DNA of 60,305 nucleotides from Arenibacter latericius DSM 15913 (GCF_000424985.1 NZ_KE384289.1:13089-73393); one strand, 5' to 3'; shown: positions 8,601 to 18,072, counted from the first letter of the stretch. A program made the numbers and translations. The notes: generated from the letters alone by a model not told the origin.

Positions 8601-11000
8601 ATGGCAAAGAAGTCAAATAAAACAAGGTCTAAGACCCCTACAAAAAAACGTTTAACAATAAAGTTATCTAAACAGAATAAAGTAATTCTGGGCGGGTTAT
8701 TAATGTTGTTGGGTATAGCCCTGTTTTTCTCTTTCCTCTCTTTCTACTTCACATGGCAAGATGACCAAAGCGTATTGAGCGAATTTGCCAATAGGAATGA
8801 ACAAGCTAAAAATTTATTAAATAAGTTTGGCGCCAATGTAGGGCACCTTTTTATTTATAAAGGATTTGGAGTAGCCTCCGTCATTTTCACCTACTTAATT
8901 TTTCTTTCTGGATTACACTTATTTTTCAGTATCACCAAGAAAGACCTATTTAGAAAATGGATCTGGGGATTAGTCTTTATTATATGGTTTTCCATTGCAT
9001 TTGGCTTTTTTGCAAATACCAAGCCACTTTTAGGCGGAATGGTAGGTTATGAGATGAACGACTTCCTTCAAGATTATGGAGGAAAGGTTGGAGTTTTCTT
9101 AATGCTACTTTTTGGGTTGATAGTTATTTTAGTGAGACTCTTTCAGTTTTCTCCAGAAACCGCCGTTAGTTACCTTAACAAGAAAGGAAAATCTTTAGCT
9201 TCCGAGTTAAAAACAGATCCTAACACCAAAAAACAAGCTTCTACCACCCCCGAAATCACAGAGGATGAGGAAGAAACTATTACTTCTATAGAAGAAGAGA
9301 CCCCTGTTATAGTAGATGCATACACCCATAAAAAGGATATCCCACCATTACCAAAAGAAGATGAGGACGATTCTTTCCAGGTCAATGTGGGTACTGAAGA
9401 AGAGACCATATCCATGGAAGTGGAGGAAATAAATGAAGAAACCGAAGAGATAGATAATATTGCCAATAAATTGGTGGATGATTTTGGAGAGTTTGATCCA
9501 ACTCTTGAACTAGGGAATTACAAATTTCCATCTCTAGACCTTTTAGATCCCCATGGTGTTTCAGGCGGAATTACCATCAACCAAGAGGAATTAGAGGAGA
9601 ACAAGAATAAGATTGTAGAGACCTTAAAAAACTATAAGATAGGCATTGCCCAGATTAAAGCTACTATAGGACCTACAGTAACCCTTTACGAAATTGTACC
9701 AGACGCGGGAGTACGTATATCAAAAATTAAAAACTTAGAAGACGATATTGCGCTTTCTCTTGCAGCTTTGGGAATACGTATTATTGCCCCTATACCAGGG
9801 AAGGGAACCATTGGGATTGAGGTACCCAATAAAAATGCTACTATTGTTTCTATGCGCTCCGTTATTGCCTCTAGCAAGTTTCAGAAGGCAGAAATGCAGC
9901 TTCCTATTGCCTTTGGTAAAACCATTAGCAACGAAACTTTTGTAGTAGACCTAGCTAAAATGCCCCACCTTTTAATGGCAGGAGCAACAGGACAGGGTAA
10001 ATCGGTTGGACTTAACGCAGTACTTACCTCACTACTTTATAAGAAGCACCCTGCCGAAGTAAAGTTTGTACTTATAGATCCTAAAAAGGTAGAACTTACT
10101 TTATTTAATAAAATAGAACGTCATTATCTAGCCAAGCTACCAGATTCTGATGAAGCTATTATAACAGACAATGCCAAGGTAATTAACACCTTAAATTCGC
10201 TTTGTATAGAAATGGACAATAGGTATGAGCTATTAAAAGTAGCTATGGTCCGAAATATTAAGGAGTACAATGTGAAATTTAAAGCCCGTAAACTGAACCC
10301 CAACGACGGGCATATGTTTTTACCTTATATAGTTTTGGTTATAGATGAGTTTGCAGATTTAATCATGACAGCCGGCAAGGAAGTAGAAACTCCAATTGCC
10401 AGATTGGCACAATTGGCAAGGGCAGTCGGGATTCACCTTATTATTGCTACTCAAAGGCCATCTGTTAACGTTATTACCGGGATAATAAAAGCAAACTTCC
10501 CCGCTAGGATAGCTTTTAGAGTTACCTCTAAAATAGATTCTAGAACCATCTTGGATGCCCAAGGTGCAGATCAATTAATTGGTCGTGGAGATATGTTATT
10601 CACCCAAGGAAATGAGGTGACTAGAATTCAGTGTGCTTTTGTTGATACTCCTGAGGTAGCTAAGATTACCGACTTCATTGGGGCTCAAAGAGCATATCCT
10701 GATGCACATTTGTTACCAGAATATGTAGGAAACGATGAGTCTGGCACAAGTATTGATTATAACGTATCCGAAAGAGATTCTAAGTTTAGAGAAGCAGCAG
10801 AAGTTATTGTAATTGCACAACAAGGTTCCGCTTCTTTAATACAGCGAAAGCTAAAATTGGGATATAACCGTGCAGGTAGAATAATAGATCAATTAGAAGC
10901 AGCTGGAATCGTTGGACAATTTGAAGGTAGTAAAGCCAGACAAGTACTTGTACCAGATATAGCTGCCTTAGATCAACTTTTGGCTAATGAAGCTCAATAA
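8601..11000 (+). CDS. ftsK: DNA translocase FtsK
   Basis: Septum-located motor that pumps chromosomal DNA and activates XerCD recombination at dif during division. The 799 residues fall into a basic N-terminus, four membrane helices (about 28-180), an acidic low-complexity linker (about 215-300), and the motor with Walker A GATGQGKSV (461-469) and the Walker B strand ending VIDEFADL. A C-terminal winged-helix gamma domain (about 735-799) reads the orienting KOPS-like sequences. The linker is short compared with E. coli FtsK, as is usual in Bacteroidota. It heads a probable operon with lolA, the LptF/G permease and ribB. Confidence 0.97.
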   Translation: MAKKSNKTRSKTPTKKRLTIKLSKQNKVILGGLLMLLGIALFFSFLSFYFTWQDDQSVLSEFANRNEQAKNLLNKFGANVGHLFIYKGFGVASVIFTYLIFLSGLHLFFSITKKDLFRKWIWGLVFIIWFSIAFGFFANTKPLLGGMVGYEMNDFLQDYGGKVGVFLMLLFGLIVILVRLFQFSPETAVSYLNKKGKSLASELKTDPNTKKQASTTPEITEDEEETITSIEEETPVIVDAYTHKKDIPPLPKEDEDDSFQVNVGTEEETISMEVEEINEETEEIDNIANKLVDDFGEFDPTLELGNYKFPSLDLLDPHGVSGGITINQEELEENKNKIVETLKNYKIGIAQIKATIGPTVTLYEIVPDAGVRISKIKNLEDDIALSLAALGIRIIAPIPGKGTIGIEVPNKNATIVSMRSVIASSKFQKAEMQLPIAFGKTISNETFVVDLAKMPHLLMAGATGQGKSVGLNAVLTSLLYKKHPAEVKFVLIDPKKVELTLFNKIERHYLAKLPDSDEAIITDNAKVINTLNSLCIEMDNRYELLKVAMVRNIKEYNVKFKARKLNPNDGHMFLPYIVLVIDEFADLIMTAGKEVETPIARLAQLARAVGIHLIIATQRPSVNVITGIIKANFPARIAFRVTSKIDSRTILDAQGADQLIGRGDMLFTQGNEVTRIQCAFVDTPEVAKITDFIGAQRAYPDAHLLPEYVGNDESGTSIDYNVSERDSKFREAAEVIVIAQQGSASLIQRKLKLGYNRAGRIIDQLEAAGIVGQFEGSKARQVLVPDIAALDQLLANEAQ

Positions 11001-11038
11001 AGAGCATTAACAGATAATAAAATAAAATATAGAAGAAA

Positions 11039-11683
11039 ATGAAAAGAATACTTTTCTTAGCACTAGTAACATTAACCACTACCATGGCTATGGGCCAAGA
11101 CTCTAATAAGGCCAAAAACTTGTTAGACGAAGTCTATAATAAGGTTAAGAGTTATGATAATATTTTTGTAGATTTTAAATATTCATTAAAGAACGAAGAA
11201 GCTAATATAAATACGGATACTCGTGGCGATGTAACTATGCAAGGTGACAAATACGTATTCAACTATATGGGAGCTAAGCAATTATACGACGGAAAAAAGG
11301 TATACACCGTAGTTCCAGAGAATGAAGAAGTTACCATAGAGGAAAAGATAGACGATGATAATACCATCACCCCTTCTAAAATGCTTACCTTTTATAAGCA
11401 AGGACACACCTATGATTGGGATATATTACAGAATATTCAGGGAAGAAAAATTCAGTATGTTAAATTAACCCCCATAAATAGTGACTCCGAAACTAAATCG
11501 ATCCTTCTAGGTATTGATGTAGAGACAAAACACATATACAAGTTGATTGAAACCGGGAAAAATGGTACAAAAACTACTATAACTGTTAATTCTTTTAAAA
11601 TAGACCAACCGCTTTCCAAAACCTTATTTACTTTTGATGAAAAGAAGTACAAGGAAGATGGGTACTACATTATAAGAAATTAA
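11039..11683 (+). CDS. lolA: LolA-like outer-membrane lipoprotein carrier
   Basis: Periplasmic chaperone of 214 residues that would shuttle lipoproteins from the inner to the outer membrane. A signal peptide (MKRILFLALVTLTTTMAMGQ) is followed by an open beta-barrel-type sequence with alternating short strands (KYVFNYMGAKQLYDGKKVYT) characteristic of the LolA/LolB fold. Sequence conservation in this family is low in Bacteroidota, so the assignment rests on size, signal, strand pattern and the ftsK neighbour. It begins 38 bp after ftsK and ends 4 bp before the next gene. Confidence 0.85.
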   Translation: MKRILFLALVTLTTTMAMGQDSNKAKNLLDEVYNKVKSYDNIFVDFKYSLKNEEANINTDTRGDVTMQGDKYVFNYMGAKQLYDGKKVYTVVPENEEVTIEEKIDDDNTITPSKMLTFYKQGHTYDWDILQNIQGRKIQYVKLTPINSDSETKSILLGIDVETKHIYKLIETGKNGTKTTITVNSFKIDQPLSKTLFTFDEKKYKEDGYYIIRN

Positions 11684-11687
11684 GCCC

Positions 11688-13178
11688 TTGAGAATACTAG
11701 ACCGATATATATTATCGAGATTCCTCTTTAATTTTTTTAGTTCGTTTGTAATATTGATGTTCATCTTTATTTTTCAAACGATATGGTTATTTATTGACGA
11801 TTTTGCCGGTAAAGGATTAGACATCTTTATTATCGGCAAATTTTTGTTTTACCTAATGCCCAACCTTATGGAACGGGTAATCCCATTAACGGTATTACTA
11901 TCGTCTATTCTAACCTTTGGGACTTTTGCTGAGAACTATGAGTTTGCCGCAATGAAAGCCTCAGGGATTTCCCTACAGCGATCTATGCGAAGTTTAATAA
12001 TATTTGTTATTTTCTTAGGTGGCGTAACCTTCTACTTTGCCAACAACATCATCCCTATTTCGGAACAAAAGATTTATAACCTAAGAAGAAATATTGCTAA
12101 GGTTAAACCAGCAGCGATAATTACTGAAGGAATTTTTAGTGACCTTGAAGGCACGGATATGAACATGAAGGTAGATCGGAAATATGGAGAAAAAGACCGA
12201 TTTTTAGATAATGTTGTCATTCATGAAAAATCTAAGTCGGGCGTAAACACTACGGTTATTAAAGCAGAGTCTGGGGAACTTATAAGCAGTGAGGAATCAG
12301 ACATTCTACAGTTAGTTCTTAAAGACGGACATTATTACCAGGAAATGGCTACTAGAAACAGTAATCAGAAGTTGAAAAGTCCGTTCGCAAAGGCCGATTT
12401 TAAAAAATATACAATCAATAAAGATCTATCCGAATTAGATGATGTAGACCTTAATGAAGAAAGAGATGTTAGTACGGATAAAATGAAGAACATCTCCCGT
12501 TTATCAAAGGATATAGATTCTTTAAGAGAAGACAACCTAATGGTGGTTACAGCTTTCTCCAAGAACATTGTTAACAGAATGGGCGCCTTTATAACGCTTA
12601 ACAAACCAGACTCACTAAGCGCCTTAAGTATCGCTAACAAAAGAAGAGAACGAGACTCCCTTGGCACCGTAGTCTCTACAGACACCATACTCTCTCTTTA
12701 TCCGGAGTATCAAAAAATGCAAGTGTTATCCACTGCAAAGACTGCTACCGCTAATATTATAACCACTATACAGGGAAAGAAAAAAGAATTACAGATTAAA
12801 TACAAGATCTACCGCCTTCATATCTTGTCTTTACATAAAAAGTATGCTTTGGCACTTTCTTGTATTATTCTCTTTTTTGTGGGTGCACCCCTAGGCGCTA
12901 TTATTCGAAAAGGCGGACTAGGTCTCCCCATGGTAATCGCCATTATATTATTCCTTACCTATTACTTTATTGGTGTATTTGCAGGAAATTACGCCAAAGA
13001 AGGAAACATCCACCCTATTATTGGGGCATGGTTATCTACCTTTATAATGTTACCTTTAGGTGTTTTTTTAACCAGAAGGGCAACTGCCGATAAAGGCTTA
13101 GTTTCCATAGGAAGTATAAAAGATTATTTTAAGGAATTAATTAAAAAAAATAGTAAAACTGCTACACATGACAACTAA
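11688..13178 (+). CDS. LptF/LptG family permease (YjgP/YjgQ)
   Basis: Inner-membrane permease of the lipopolysaccharide transport complex (LptB2FG), which extracts LPS from the membrane. The 496 residues have the family topology: three helices near the N-terminus (about 12-120, starting RILDRYILSRFLFNFFSS), a large periplasmic jellyroll domain (about 130-380), and three helices at the C-terminus. The domain is longer than in E. coli because of a charged insert around 245-350. The start is TTG at 11688, 4 bp after lolA. It overlaps ribB by 11 bp. I cannot tell LptF from LptG here. Confidence 0.9.
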   Translation: MRILDRYILSRFLFNFFSSFVILMFIFIFQTIWLFIDDFAGKGLDIFIIGKFLFYLMPNLMERVIPLTVLLSSILTFGTFAENYEFAAMKASGISLQRSMRSLIIFVIFLGGVTFYFANNIIPISEQKIYNLRRNIAKVKPAAIITEGIFSDLEGTDMNMKVDRKYGEKDRFLDNVVIHEKSKSGVNTTVIKAESGELISSEESDILQLVLKDGHYYQEMATRNSNQKLKSPFAKADFKKYTINKDLSELDDVDLNEERDVSTDKMKNISRLSKDIDSLREDNLMVVTAFSKNIVNRMGAFITLNKPDSLSALSIANKRRERDSLGTVVSTDTILSLYPEYQKMQVLSTAKTATANIITTIQGKKKELQIKYKIYRLHILSLHKKYALALSCIILFFVGAPLGAIIRKGGLGLPMVIAIILFLTYYFIGVFAGNYAKEGNIHPIIGAWLSTFIMLPLGVFLTRRATADKGLVSIGSIKDYFKELIKKNSKTATHDN

Positions 13179-14310
13179 AATGGAAGATACCATTACGTTA
13201 AATACCATAGAGGAGGCCATTGAGGATATTAGGCAAGGGAAGGTAATTATTGTTGTGGACGATGAGAACAGGGAGAATGAGGGCGATTTTATAGCAGCTG
13301 CTGAACTAGCCACTCCAGAGATGATTAATTTTATGGCTACTCATGGGAAAGGGCTTATTTGCGCACCCTTAACAGAGAAACGATGTAAGGAGTTAGGATT
13401 ACATATGATGGTCTCTAACAATACAGACCCAATGGAAACTGCATTTACTGTTTCGGTAGATTTGCGGGGTAGCGGAGTTACCACAGGTATTTCGGCCTCA
13501 GACCGCGCCAAAACGGTACTTGCTATGACCAACGAGAATTTAAAGCCTCACGATTTGGCTAGACCAGGTCATATTTTCCCATTGGTCGCCAAAGATGGCG
13601 GGGTTTTAAGAAGAACAGGACATACAGAAGCAGCAATAGATTTCGCACGCTTAGCCGGATTACAGCCAGCGGGAGTGATTGTGGAGATTATGAACGATGA
13701 TGGCACCATGGCTCGCTTACCACAGTTGTGCAAAGTAGCTAAGAAGTTTGATCTAAAGATAGTTTCTATTGAAGATCTTATAGCTTACCGCATGGAACAC
13801 GATAGTTTGATCCAAAAAAAGGAGGATTTTGACATTGTGACTAGATTTGGAAAATTTAGGTTAAGAGCCTATCAACAAACAACTAATAACCAAATACATA
13901 TAGCATTAACAAAGGGCACCTGGAAAAAGGATGAAAAAGTACTTACCCGCATCAACTCTACCTTAATAAACAATGATATTCTTGGAACTTTAACCAATAA
14001 TCCGGACAAGAAGTTAGAGGATATGTTCAATGCCATCAATAACGAAGGCCGAGGAGCTATTGTTTTTATAAATCAAGAGTCCGAATCCCTAAATTTATTG
14101 GGCAGGTTAGGGGAATTAAAAGAACTACAGAAAAAAGGCGTTTTTAAAGCCCCTAAGGTAGATATGGATGCCAAGGACTTTGGCGTAGGAGCACAAATCC
14201 TTCATGATATTGATATTGCTAAGATTAGACTTTTAACCAATTCTACGCAAATAAAGCGTGTAGGTATCGTTGGCTATGGTCTTGAGATTGTAGATTATGT
14301 AACCTATTAA
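13168..14310 (+). CDS. ribB: 3,4-Dihydroxy-2-butanone-4-phosphate synthase with degenerate GTP cyclohydrolase II domain
   Basis: Riboflavin pathway enzyme that makes the four-carbon unit from ribulose 5-phosphate. Residues 1-205 are a complete RibB domain: the metal/substrate loop DDENRENEGDF (31-41), GVTTGISASDRA, and RTGHTEAA. Residues 205-380 have the length and end (GVGAQILHDIDIAKIRLLTNS) of GTP cyclohydrolase II but contain no cysteine at all, so the three zinc ligands of that enzyme are missing and GTP ring opening should not be possible. A separate ribA must exist elsewhere. It overlaps the permease by 11 bp; an alternative ATG lies at 13180. Confidence 0.93.
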   Translation: MTTKMEDTITLNTIEEAIEDIRQGKVIIVVDDENRENEGDFIAAAELATPEMINFMATHGKGLICAPLTEKRCKELGLHMMVSNNTDPMETAFTVSVDLRGSGVTTGISASDRAKTVLAMTNENLKPHDLARPGHIFPLVAKDGGVLRRTGHTEAAIDFARLAGLQPAGVIVEIMNDDGTMARLPQLCKVAKKFDLKIVSIEDLIAYRMEHDSLIQKKEDFDIVTRFGKFRLRAYQQTTNNQIHIALTKGTWKKDEKVLTRINSTLINNDILGTLTNNPDKKLEDMFNAINNEGRGAIVFINQESESLNLLGRLGELKELQKKGVFKAPKVDMDAKDFGVGAQILHDIDIAKIRLLTNSTQIKRVGIVGYGLEIVDYVTY

Positions 14311-14437
14311 AAATGCTCACTTTTATAATAGGAACACCAATTAGCCAATAGGTTTAAGAGTGACACTTTAAAGGGAATTTTGAATAGCGTTCTACTTCTA
14401 CCACTGTAAACCATATACTATTCAACTTATTAAATAA

Positions 14438-14478
14438 AAAAACCACTATTAGATCAAAAGCATTTAATAGTGGTTTTT
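14438..14478. terminator. Bidirectional terminator between ribB and the aminotransferase gene
   Basis: AAAAACCACTATTA (14438-14451) pairs with TAATAGTGGTTTTT (14465-14478). A-rich and T-rich flanks serve both convergent transcripts. Confidence 0.85.
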
Positions 14479-14544
14479 ACTTTTTATAAGAAAGAACTAT
14501 ACTTTTTACTTAGGCACTAGGTACTAAAAGCTTTTAACTTTTTT

Positions 14545-15741
14545 CTAGGCTAGAGCACTTTTTATGGCCGTTATCATTTTTTCTGCACGTTCATTTACCT
14601 CTTCCTCTGTCCAACTTAATTTTATCAGGCAAGAAATGGTTCGCCCCACCCATTGGTCCGACTTAGAGAAGTCCGAGTTCCTATAATCAGGCATTCCATT
14701 TCTAATTTGGTCAGATAACGGGCTAAGGCTCTTTAAATCCTTTAAATGATCCCATTTTCTATAGTAATGCCAATTATTATCATACCAATAAAAACTAGCA
14801 TCCACACCATTTTTAGATAGTGCTGCAATAGCTTTTCGCGCTAATTTTTCTGTAGGCAAAAAGAAATTAAGAAAGGAATAGTTTTCCACCCCTCCCTCGG
14901 GAACTCTTCTAAAAGTTACCTCTGGTAGCGTTTCTAGGGCAGAGCGCAAGATGGTATAATTCTTTTTCTGAGTTTCCAGAAAGCTATCTAACCGGTTTAT
15001 CTGTGCCAGTCCCACTGCGGCGTGCAATTCTGAAATTCTATAATTATAACCTAGAAATGGATGACTTTCCGCTCCCCTATCGTTCCCTATATGATCATGA
15101 CCATGATCTGAAAACTGATGCGCCGTTTCATAAAACGTCTTATTATTTGTAATGAGTGCTCCTCCTTCGCCACAGGTAATGGTTTTTACATAATCAAAGG
15201 AAAAACATCCTAAGTCTCCGTAACTCCCCAAGGGCTTACCCTCATAGCTGCCCCCTATTGCCTGGCAAGCATCCTCTAGCATAATAAGCTCATGTTGATC
15301 ACAAATCGCCTTTAAAGCGCCTAAATCTGCCATAGAACCGCACATATGAACAGGCATCACCACTTTAGTTCTTTTAGTAATTGCTTTTTTTACTGCTTTA
15401 GGGTCTAAGGTAAGGGTATCGTCTACATCTACTAAAATTGGAGTAGCGCCCACGGACAAAACCGCTTCAAAACTGGCCACAAAAGTAAATGTAGGTAGAA
15501 TTACTTCATCCCCTGCTCCTACCTTAGCACAAGCCAGCGCGACGGTTAGAGCTGCGGTACCGCTACTTACCAGATGAGCATGATTCACCTGCATTCTATC
15601 CTCCAGTGCTTTTTCGAGTTCTTTAGCCTTCCAATGTCCGTTCCTCATCCCATCAAAACCGTATCGCATCAGTACTCCTGAATCTAACACCTCATTAACT
15701 TGTGCTCTTTCCTTTTCACCAAAAAGTTCAAAACCTGGCAT
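14545..15741 (-). CDS. DegT/DnrJ/EryC1/StrS-family PLP aminotransferase
   Basis: PLP-dependent sugar or cyclitol aminotransferase of 398 residues. The family fold is marked by the SSGTAALTVAL helix binding PLP phosphate, LEDACQAIGGSY with the PLP Asp, and FSFDYVKTITCGEGG, where the Lys is the Schiff-base residue. GYNYRISELHAAVGLAQ is also typical. Such enzymes make amino-deoxy sugars for surface glycans, but no nucleotide-sugar or glycan genes adjoin it here, so the substrate is unknown. It starts at ATG and is 48 bp downstream of the nitroreductase gene, so the two may be co-transcribed. Confidence 0.9.
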   Translation of the reverse strand: MPGFELFGEKERAQVNEVLDSGVLMRYGFDGMRNGHWKAKELEKALEDRMQVNHAHLVSSGTAALTVALACAKVGAGDEVILPTFTFVASFEAVLSVGATPILVDVDDTLTLDPKAVKKAITKRTKVVMPVHMCGSMADLGALKAICDQHELIMLEDACQAIGGSYEGKPLGSYGDLGCFSFDYVKTITCGEGGALITNNKTFYETAHQFSDHGHDHIGNDRGAESHPFLGYNYRISELHAAVGLAQINRLDSFLETQKKNYTILRSALETLPEVTFRRVPEGGVENYSFLNFFLPTEKLARKAIAALSKNGVDASFYWYDNNWHYYRKWDHLKDLKSLSPLSDQIRNGMPDYRNSDFSKSDQWVGRTISCLIKLSWTEEEVNERAEKMITAIKSALA

Positions 15742-15789
15742 AGCTATATTTTTTAAAAAATTACATTAAAGTTTAATAAATAAAAGTAA

Positions 15790-16422
15790 TTAGGATATAT
15801 GGATAATACTATCCTTTAGATTTTTACGAACCTTTTTAAAGGTAGCGAACATATCATCCTTAGCCCTATACCCTACGGGAAGAATTAAAACTGAAGTCAA
15901 TTTATCTTTTTCAAGACCCAATAACTTGTCATAAGCCGAGGGATCAAAACCCTCCATAGGACAAGAATCAATACCTTCCATGGCACAGACGGTTAGCAAA
16001 GTCCCTAAGGCAAGATAAGCCTGATTCGTCGCCCAAACTCGAACTTCCTCTCTCTCTTTTTTAGAAAATTCATCTACCAGGGCTCCCTGAAAGGGTTCTA
16101 GGATTTCATCTGCAGTATTGCGTATTTGTTTTACCCTATTAAAATAATTGTGAATAAATTCTTTATCGATCTTTTTCTCGATACAAATGATGAAAAGATG
16201 CGAAGCCTGCCCTACCTGTTGTTGACCATAGCTGTGATCTACCAATTTATTTTGTAATTCCTTATTCTGAATAATTACAAGCTTAATAGGCTGAAGTCCA
16301 AAAGAAGTTGCCGTAAGGTTAAAAGCATTCTCTAGGATTTCCACTTTTTCTGCGCTCAACAACTGATTGGAATCAAACTTTTTTACCGCATATCGCCATT
16401 CTAATTTCTTAATAGTATCCAA
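15790..16422 (-). CDS. NAD(P)H-dependent nitroreductase family oxidoreductase
   Basis: FMN enzyme of 210 residues in the NfsB-like nitroreductase superfamily, which reduces nitro compounds, quinones or similar acceptors. The N-terminal RYAVKKFD supplies the FMN-phosphate contacts, and CPMEGFDPSAYDKLLGL followed by a C-terminal strand LILPVGYRA completes the flavin site. The start is TTG at 16422, chosen because the protein then begins at the usual family position (WRYAVKKFD near residue 9). The physiological substrate is unknown. Confidence 0.9.
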   Translation of the reverse strand: MDTIKKLEWRYAVKKFDSNQLLSAEKVEILENAFNLTATSFGLQPIKLVIIQNKELQNKLVDHSYGQQQVGQASHLFIICIEKKIDKEFIHNYFNRVKQIRNTADEILEPFQGALVDEFSKKEREEVRVWATNQAYLALGTLLTVCAMEGIDSCPMEGFDPSAYDKLLGLEKDKLTSVLILPVGYRAKDDMFATFKKVRKNLKDSIIHIS

Positions 16423-16723
16423 ATCGCTTTTCTTTAAATTCTAACAATACATTTTATAGATATAAGATATTGCCAAAAGTATATCCTGCCTATAATATTT
16501 TGTTCATTCTTAAACTGCCACTTAATAAGTTGTTTTCCTAGATTTAGTAGGAATGTCAAAGTTAAGTTTATTTCCCAATTCAACTAAGCAATAGGCTTGA
16601 AATGTAATGGTAGTATACGACATCTCATTTCACTTAACCCCTCTATTTCAACTAAATAGAAAATAATTGAAAAATATTTTAAATAAAATTGCAAAAAACT
16701 TTCCATAAATTGAAAAAGGTTTT

Positions 16724-16731
16724 TATATTTG
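16724..16731 (+). promoter_or_regulatory. -7 box of the tRNA-Ser promoter
   Basis: TATATTTG matches the Bacteroidota TAnnTTTG box exactly and lies 10 bp before the mature tRNA. A -33 TTTCC-like element sits about 20 bp upstream. Confidence 0.65.
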
Positions 16732-16741
16732 CACCCGCTAA

Positions 16742-16826
16742 GGAGAAATGGCAGAGTGGTCGAATGCGGCGGTCTTGAAAACCGTTGAGGGTCACACCTC
16801 CGGGGGTTCGAATCCCTCTTTCTCCG
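16742..16826 (+). tRNA. tRNA-Ser (anticodon UGA)
   Basis: Type II tRNA of 85 nt. The acceptor stem GGAGAAA pairs with TTTCTCC (16819-16825), with discriminator G. The anticodon loop CTTGAAA within the CGGT/ACCG stem gives TGA. A long variable arm (GAGGGTCACACCTC) and the T-loop GGTTCGAATCC are present. The gene does not encode CCA. A terminator follows at once, so the tRNA is transcribed alone. Confidence 0.97.
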
Positions 16827-16831
16827 CTGAC

Positions 16832-16868
16832 AAGCCCCGTAAACCCAATGTTTACGGGGCTTTGTTTT
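16832..16868 (+). terminator. Terminator after tRNA-Ser
   Basis: AAGCCCCGTAAAC (16832-16844) pairs perfectly with GTTTACGGGGCTT (16850-16862), loop of 5 nt, followed by a T-rich run. Confidence 0.9.
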
Positions 16869-16926
16869 TATGGGTGTTGAATTAGGTGTTGTTTATAGCT
16901 TATTTAAAATCGAGAATCCATAGGAT

Positions 16927-16958
16927 CATGACCAATTGTTGTGTTTATGCAAACAATG
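16927..16958 (+). repeat. 32-bp repeat, copy 1 (inverted relative to 37605-37636)
   Basis: The 32 bases starting CATGACCAATTG and ending GCAAACAATG are the exact reverse complement of 37605-37636. Copy 1 lies 32 bp beyond the 3' end of the transposase remnant, the place where an insertion-sequence terminal repeat would be. Confidence 0.8.
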
Positions 16959-16989
16959 GATCAAGTCCTAAATCTGGGTTTTTACCATT

Positions 16990-17181
16990 TTAGGAATATA
17001 ATTTAATCAAGCGATATAAGAAGTATTCCGTATTCCTGACTCCCCTAAATTGTGATCTAAAAGCCTTTACTTTGGCATTAAAGGATTCTGCTGAAGCATT
17101 TGTACTTCTGTTTAAAAAATAGTTGAGTACAGAGCGGTAATTTAAAGTAATGCTATTGGCTACCGTTTGGAAGCTCTTTCA
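16990..17181 (-). pseudogene. ISL3/ISAon1-type transposase, C-terminal remnant
   Basis: Read on the minus strand, this gives KSFQTVANSITLNYRSVLNY, then NASAESFNAKVKAFRSQFRG, and ends YRLIKLYS followed by TAA. These match, residue for residue in many places, the C-terminus of the second remnant at 35444-36805, including the conserved NAS-ESFNAK-KAF-R-QF motif with the catalytic Glu. An in-frame TGA precedes the fragment and nothing of the upstream catalytic domain remains. It marks an old insertion next to the tRNA gene. Confidence 0.8.
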
Positions 17182-17415
17182 TAAAAAAAGTTATTAAGGT
17201 TATCCAACGGGAATGCAACGATGGGGATATAACCATATGGAGATTTTAAAAATTGTGGTGCGTAGGGATATCCCATTTTTTAAAATACTACAAAGGCCGC
17301 TTGATCAAATTGCGGCATAAGCATAAAAAATGATTTTTTTTTGGTTAGCACTGCTTGCCCTACATTGGAATTTGATGTTCTAAGACCCAGTTTTACATTG
17401 TGGTTCTTACAAAAA

Positions 17416-17448
17416 TAGTCCCTGAAAGAGAACATCTTCCAGGGACTA
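17416..17448 (-). terminator. Hairpin downstream of the secreted protein gene
   Basis: TAGTCCCTG (17416-17424) and CAGGGACTA (17440-17448) form a 9-bp stem, 43 bp past the stop of the minus-strand gene at 17491, followed on that strand by TTTTTG. Confidence 0.6.
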
Positions 17449-17490
17449 AAATTAAGATAAGCCCATTTTGTTGATTATACCCGGTCCTTC

Positions 17491-18072
17491 TTAATACACA
17501 TTGACTTCTTCGGTATATACGGAAGCTCCATCCCCTACCGTTATAATATAACTACCGCTAAAGGCTTTTTCGAAATTAAAGGATTTTGAGACATCTAGGG
17601 TATTGTCCATCGTTTCTGAGAATAGCAAACGATCCATTGCGTCGTGCACCTCAATACTAACAGGATTTAGGTCCAAATTCAAGAGATTTAAATAGATCCT
17701 ACCATCCTTCTTCCGGAATGCCGGTTTAAATTTAGTATAGTTGGAAACCAAGGAAAGCTTGGTTTTTTCAATGGCAATCACAAACTCTTCAACCCGCAGG
17801 TGGTTTTCAACCGTCAAGACATATATACCGAAGGCCAATTTATTGAGATCCAGTCTTTTGTCACGTATCTCATTTTTTTTGACCCATTTGGAGTATATGA
17901 CATGGTTATCCATATCAATCAACCGTACCTGATAATCCGTCTTTGGGTTATCTAGTTCAATGGCTATCTTTTTCCTTGCCTCTTCCATTGTAATCTTTGG
18001 CTCCGCGCCCATAGCACCATTAGTGGAGAACAAGAGGGCGAGGATTGCTGAAAATTTGAATGCTCTTTTCAT
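17491..18072 (-). CDS. Secreted protein with two sorting-domain-like beta repeats
   Basis: A 193-residue protein with a signal peptide (about 1-22, ending GAMGAEP). Two similar segments follow: about 48-100 (VRLIDMDNHVIYSKWV ... AFGIYVLTVENH) and about 138-192 (SIEVHDAMDRLLFSETMDN ... AFSGSYIITVGDG). Each has the pattern of the small beta-sandwich found in T9SS C-terminal sorting domains and DUF3244-like proteins. It has no large passenger domain, so it is not a typical T9SS cargo. Function unknown; likely periplasmic or surface. It is divergent from the AraC gene at 18288, which may control it. Confidence 0.75.
   Translation of the reverse strand: MKRAFKFSAILALLFSTNGAMGAEPKITMEEARKKIAIELDNPKTDYQVRLIDMDNHVIYSKWVKKNEIRDKRLDLNKLAFGIYVLTVENHLRVEEFVIAIEKTKLSLVSNYTKFKPAFRKKDGRIYLNLLNLDLNPVSIEVHDAMDRLLFSETMDNTLDVSKSFNFEKAFSGSYIITVGDGASVYTEEVNVY

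Larger units (their letters stand above)
16869..17490. other. Non-coding stretch with transposase debris
   Basis: Directly after the tRNA-Ser terminator come a 32-bp repeat (16927-16958), the last 60-odd codons of a transposase (16990-17181), and then about 230 bp in which I see no intact gene. Short open readings such as one around 17250-17320 have no start and no recognisable family. A hairpin at 17416-17448 closes the region. Confidence 0.6.
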
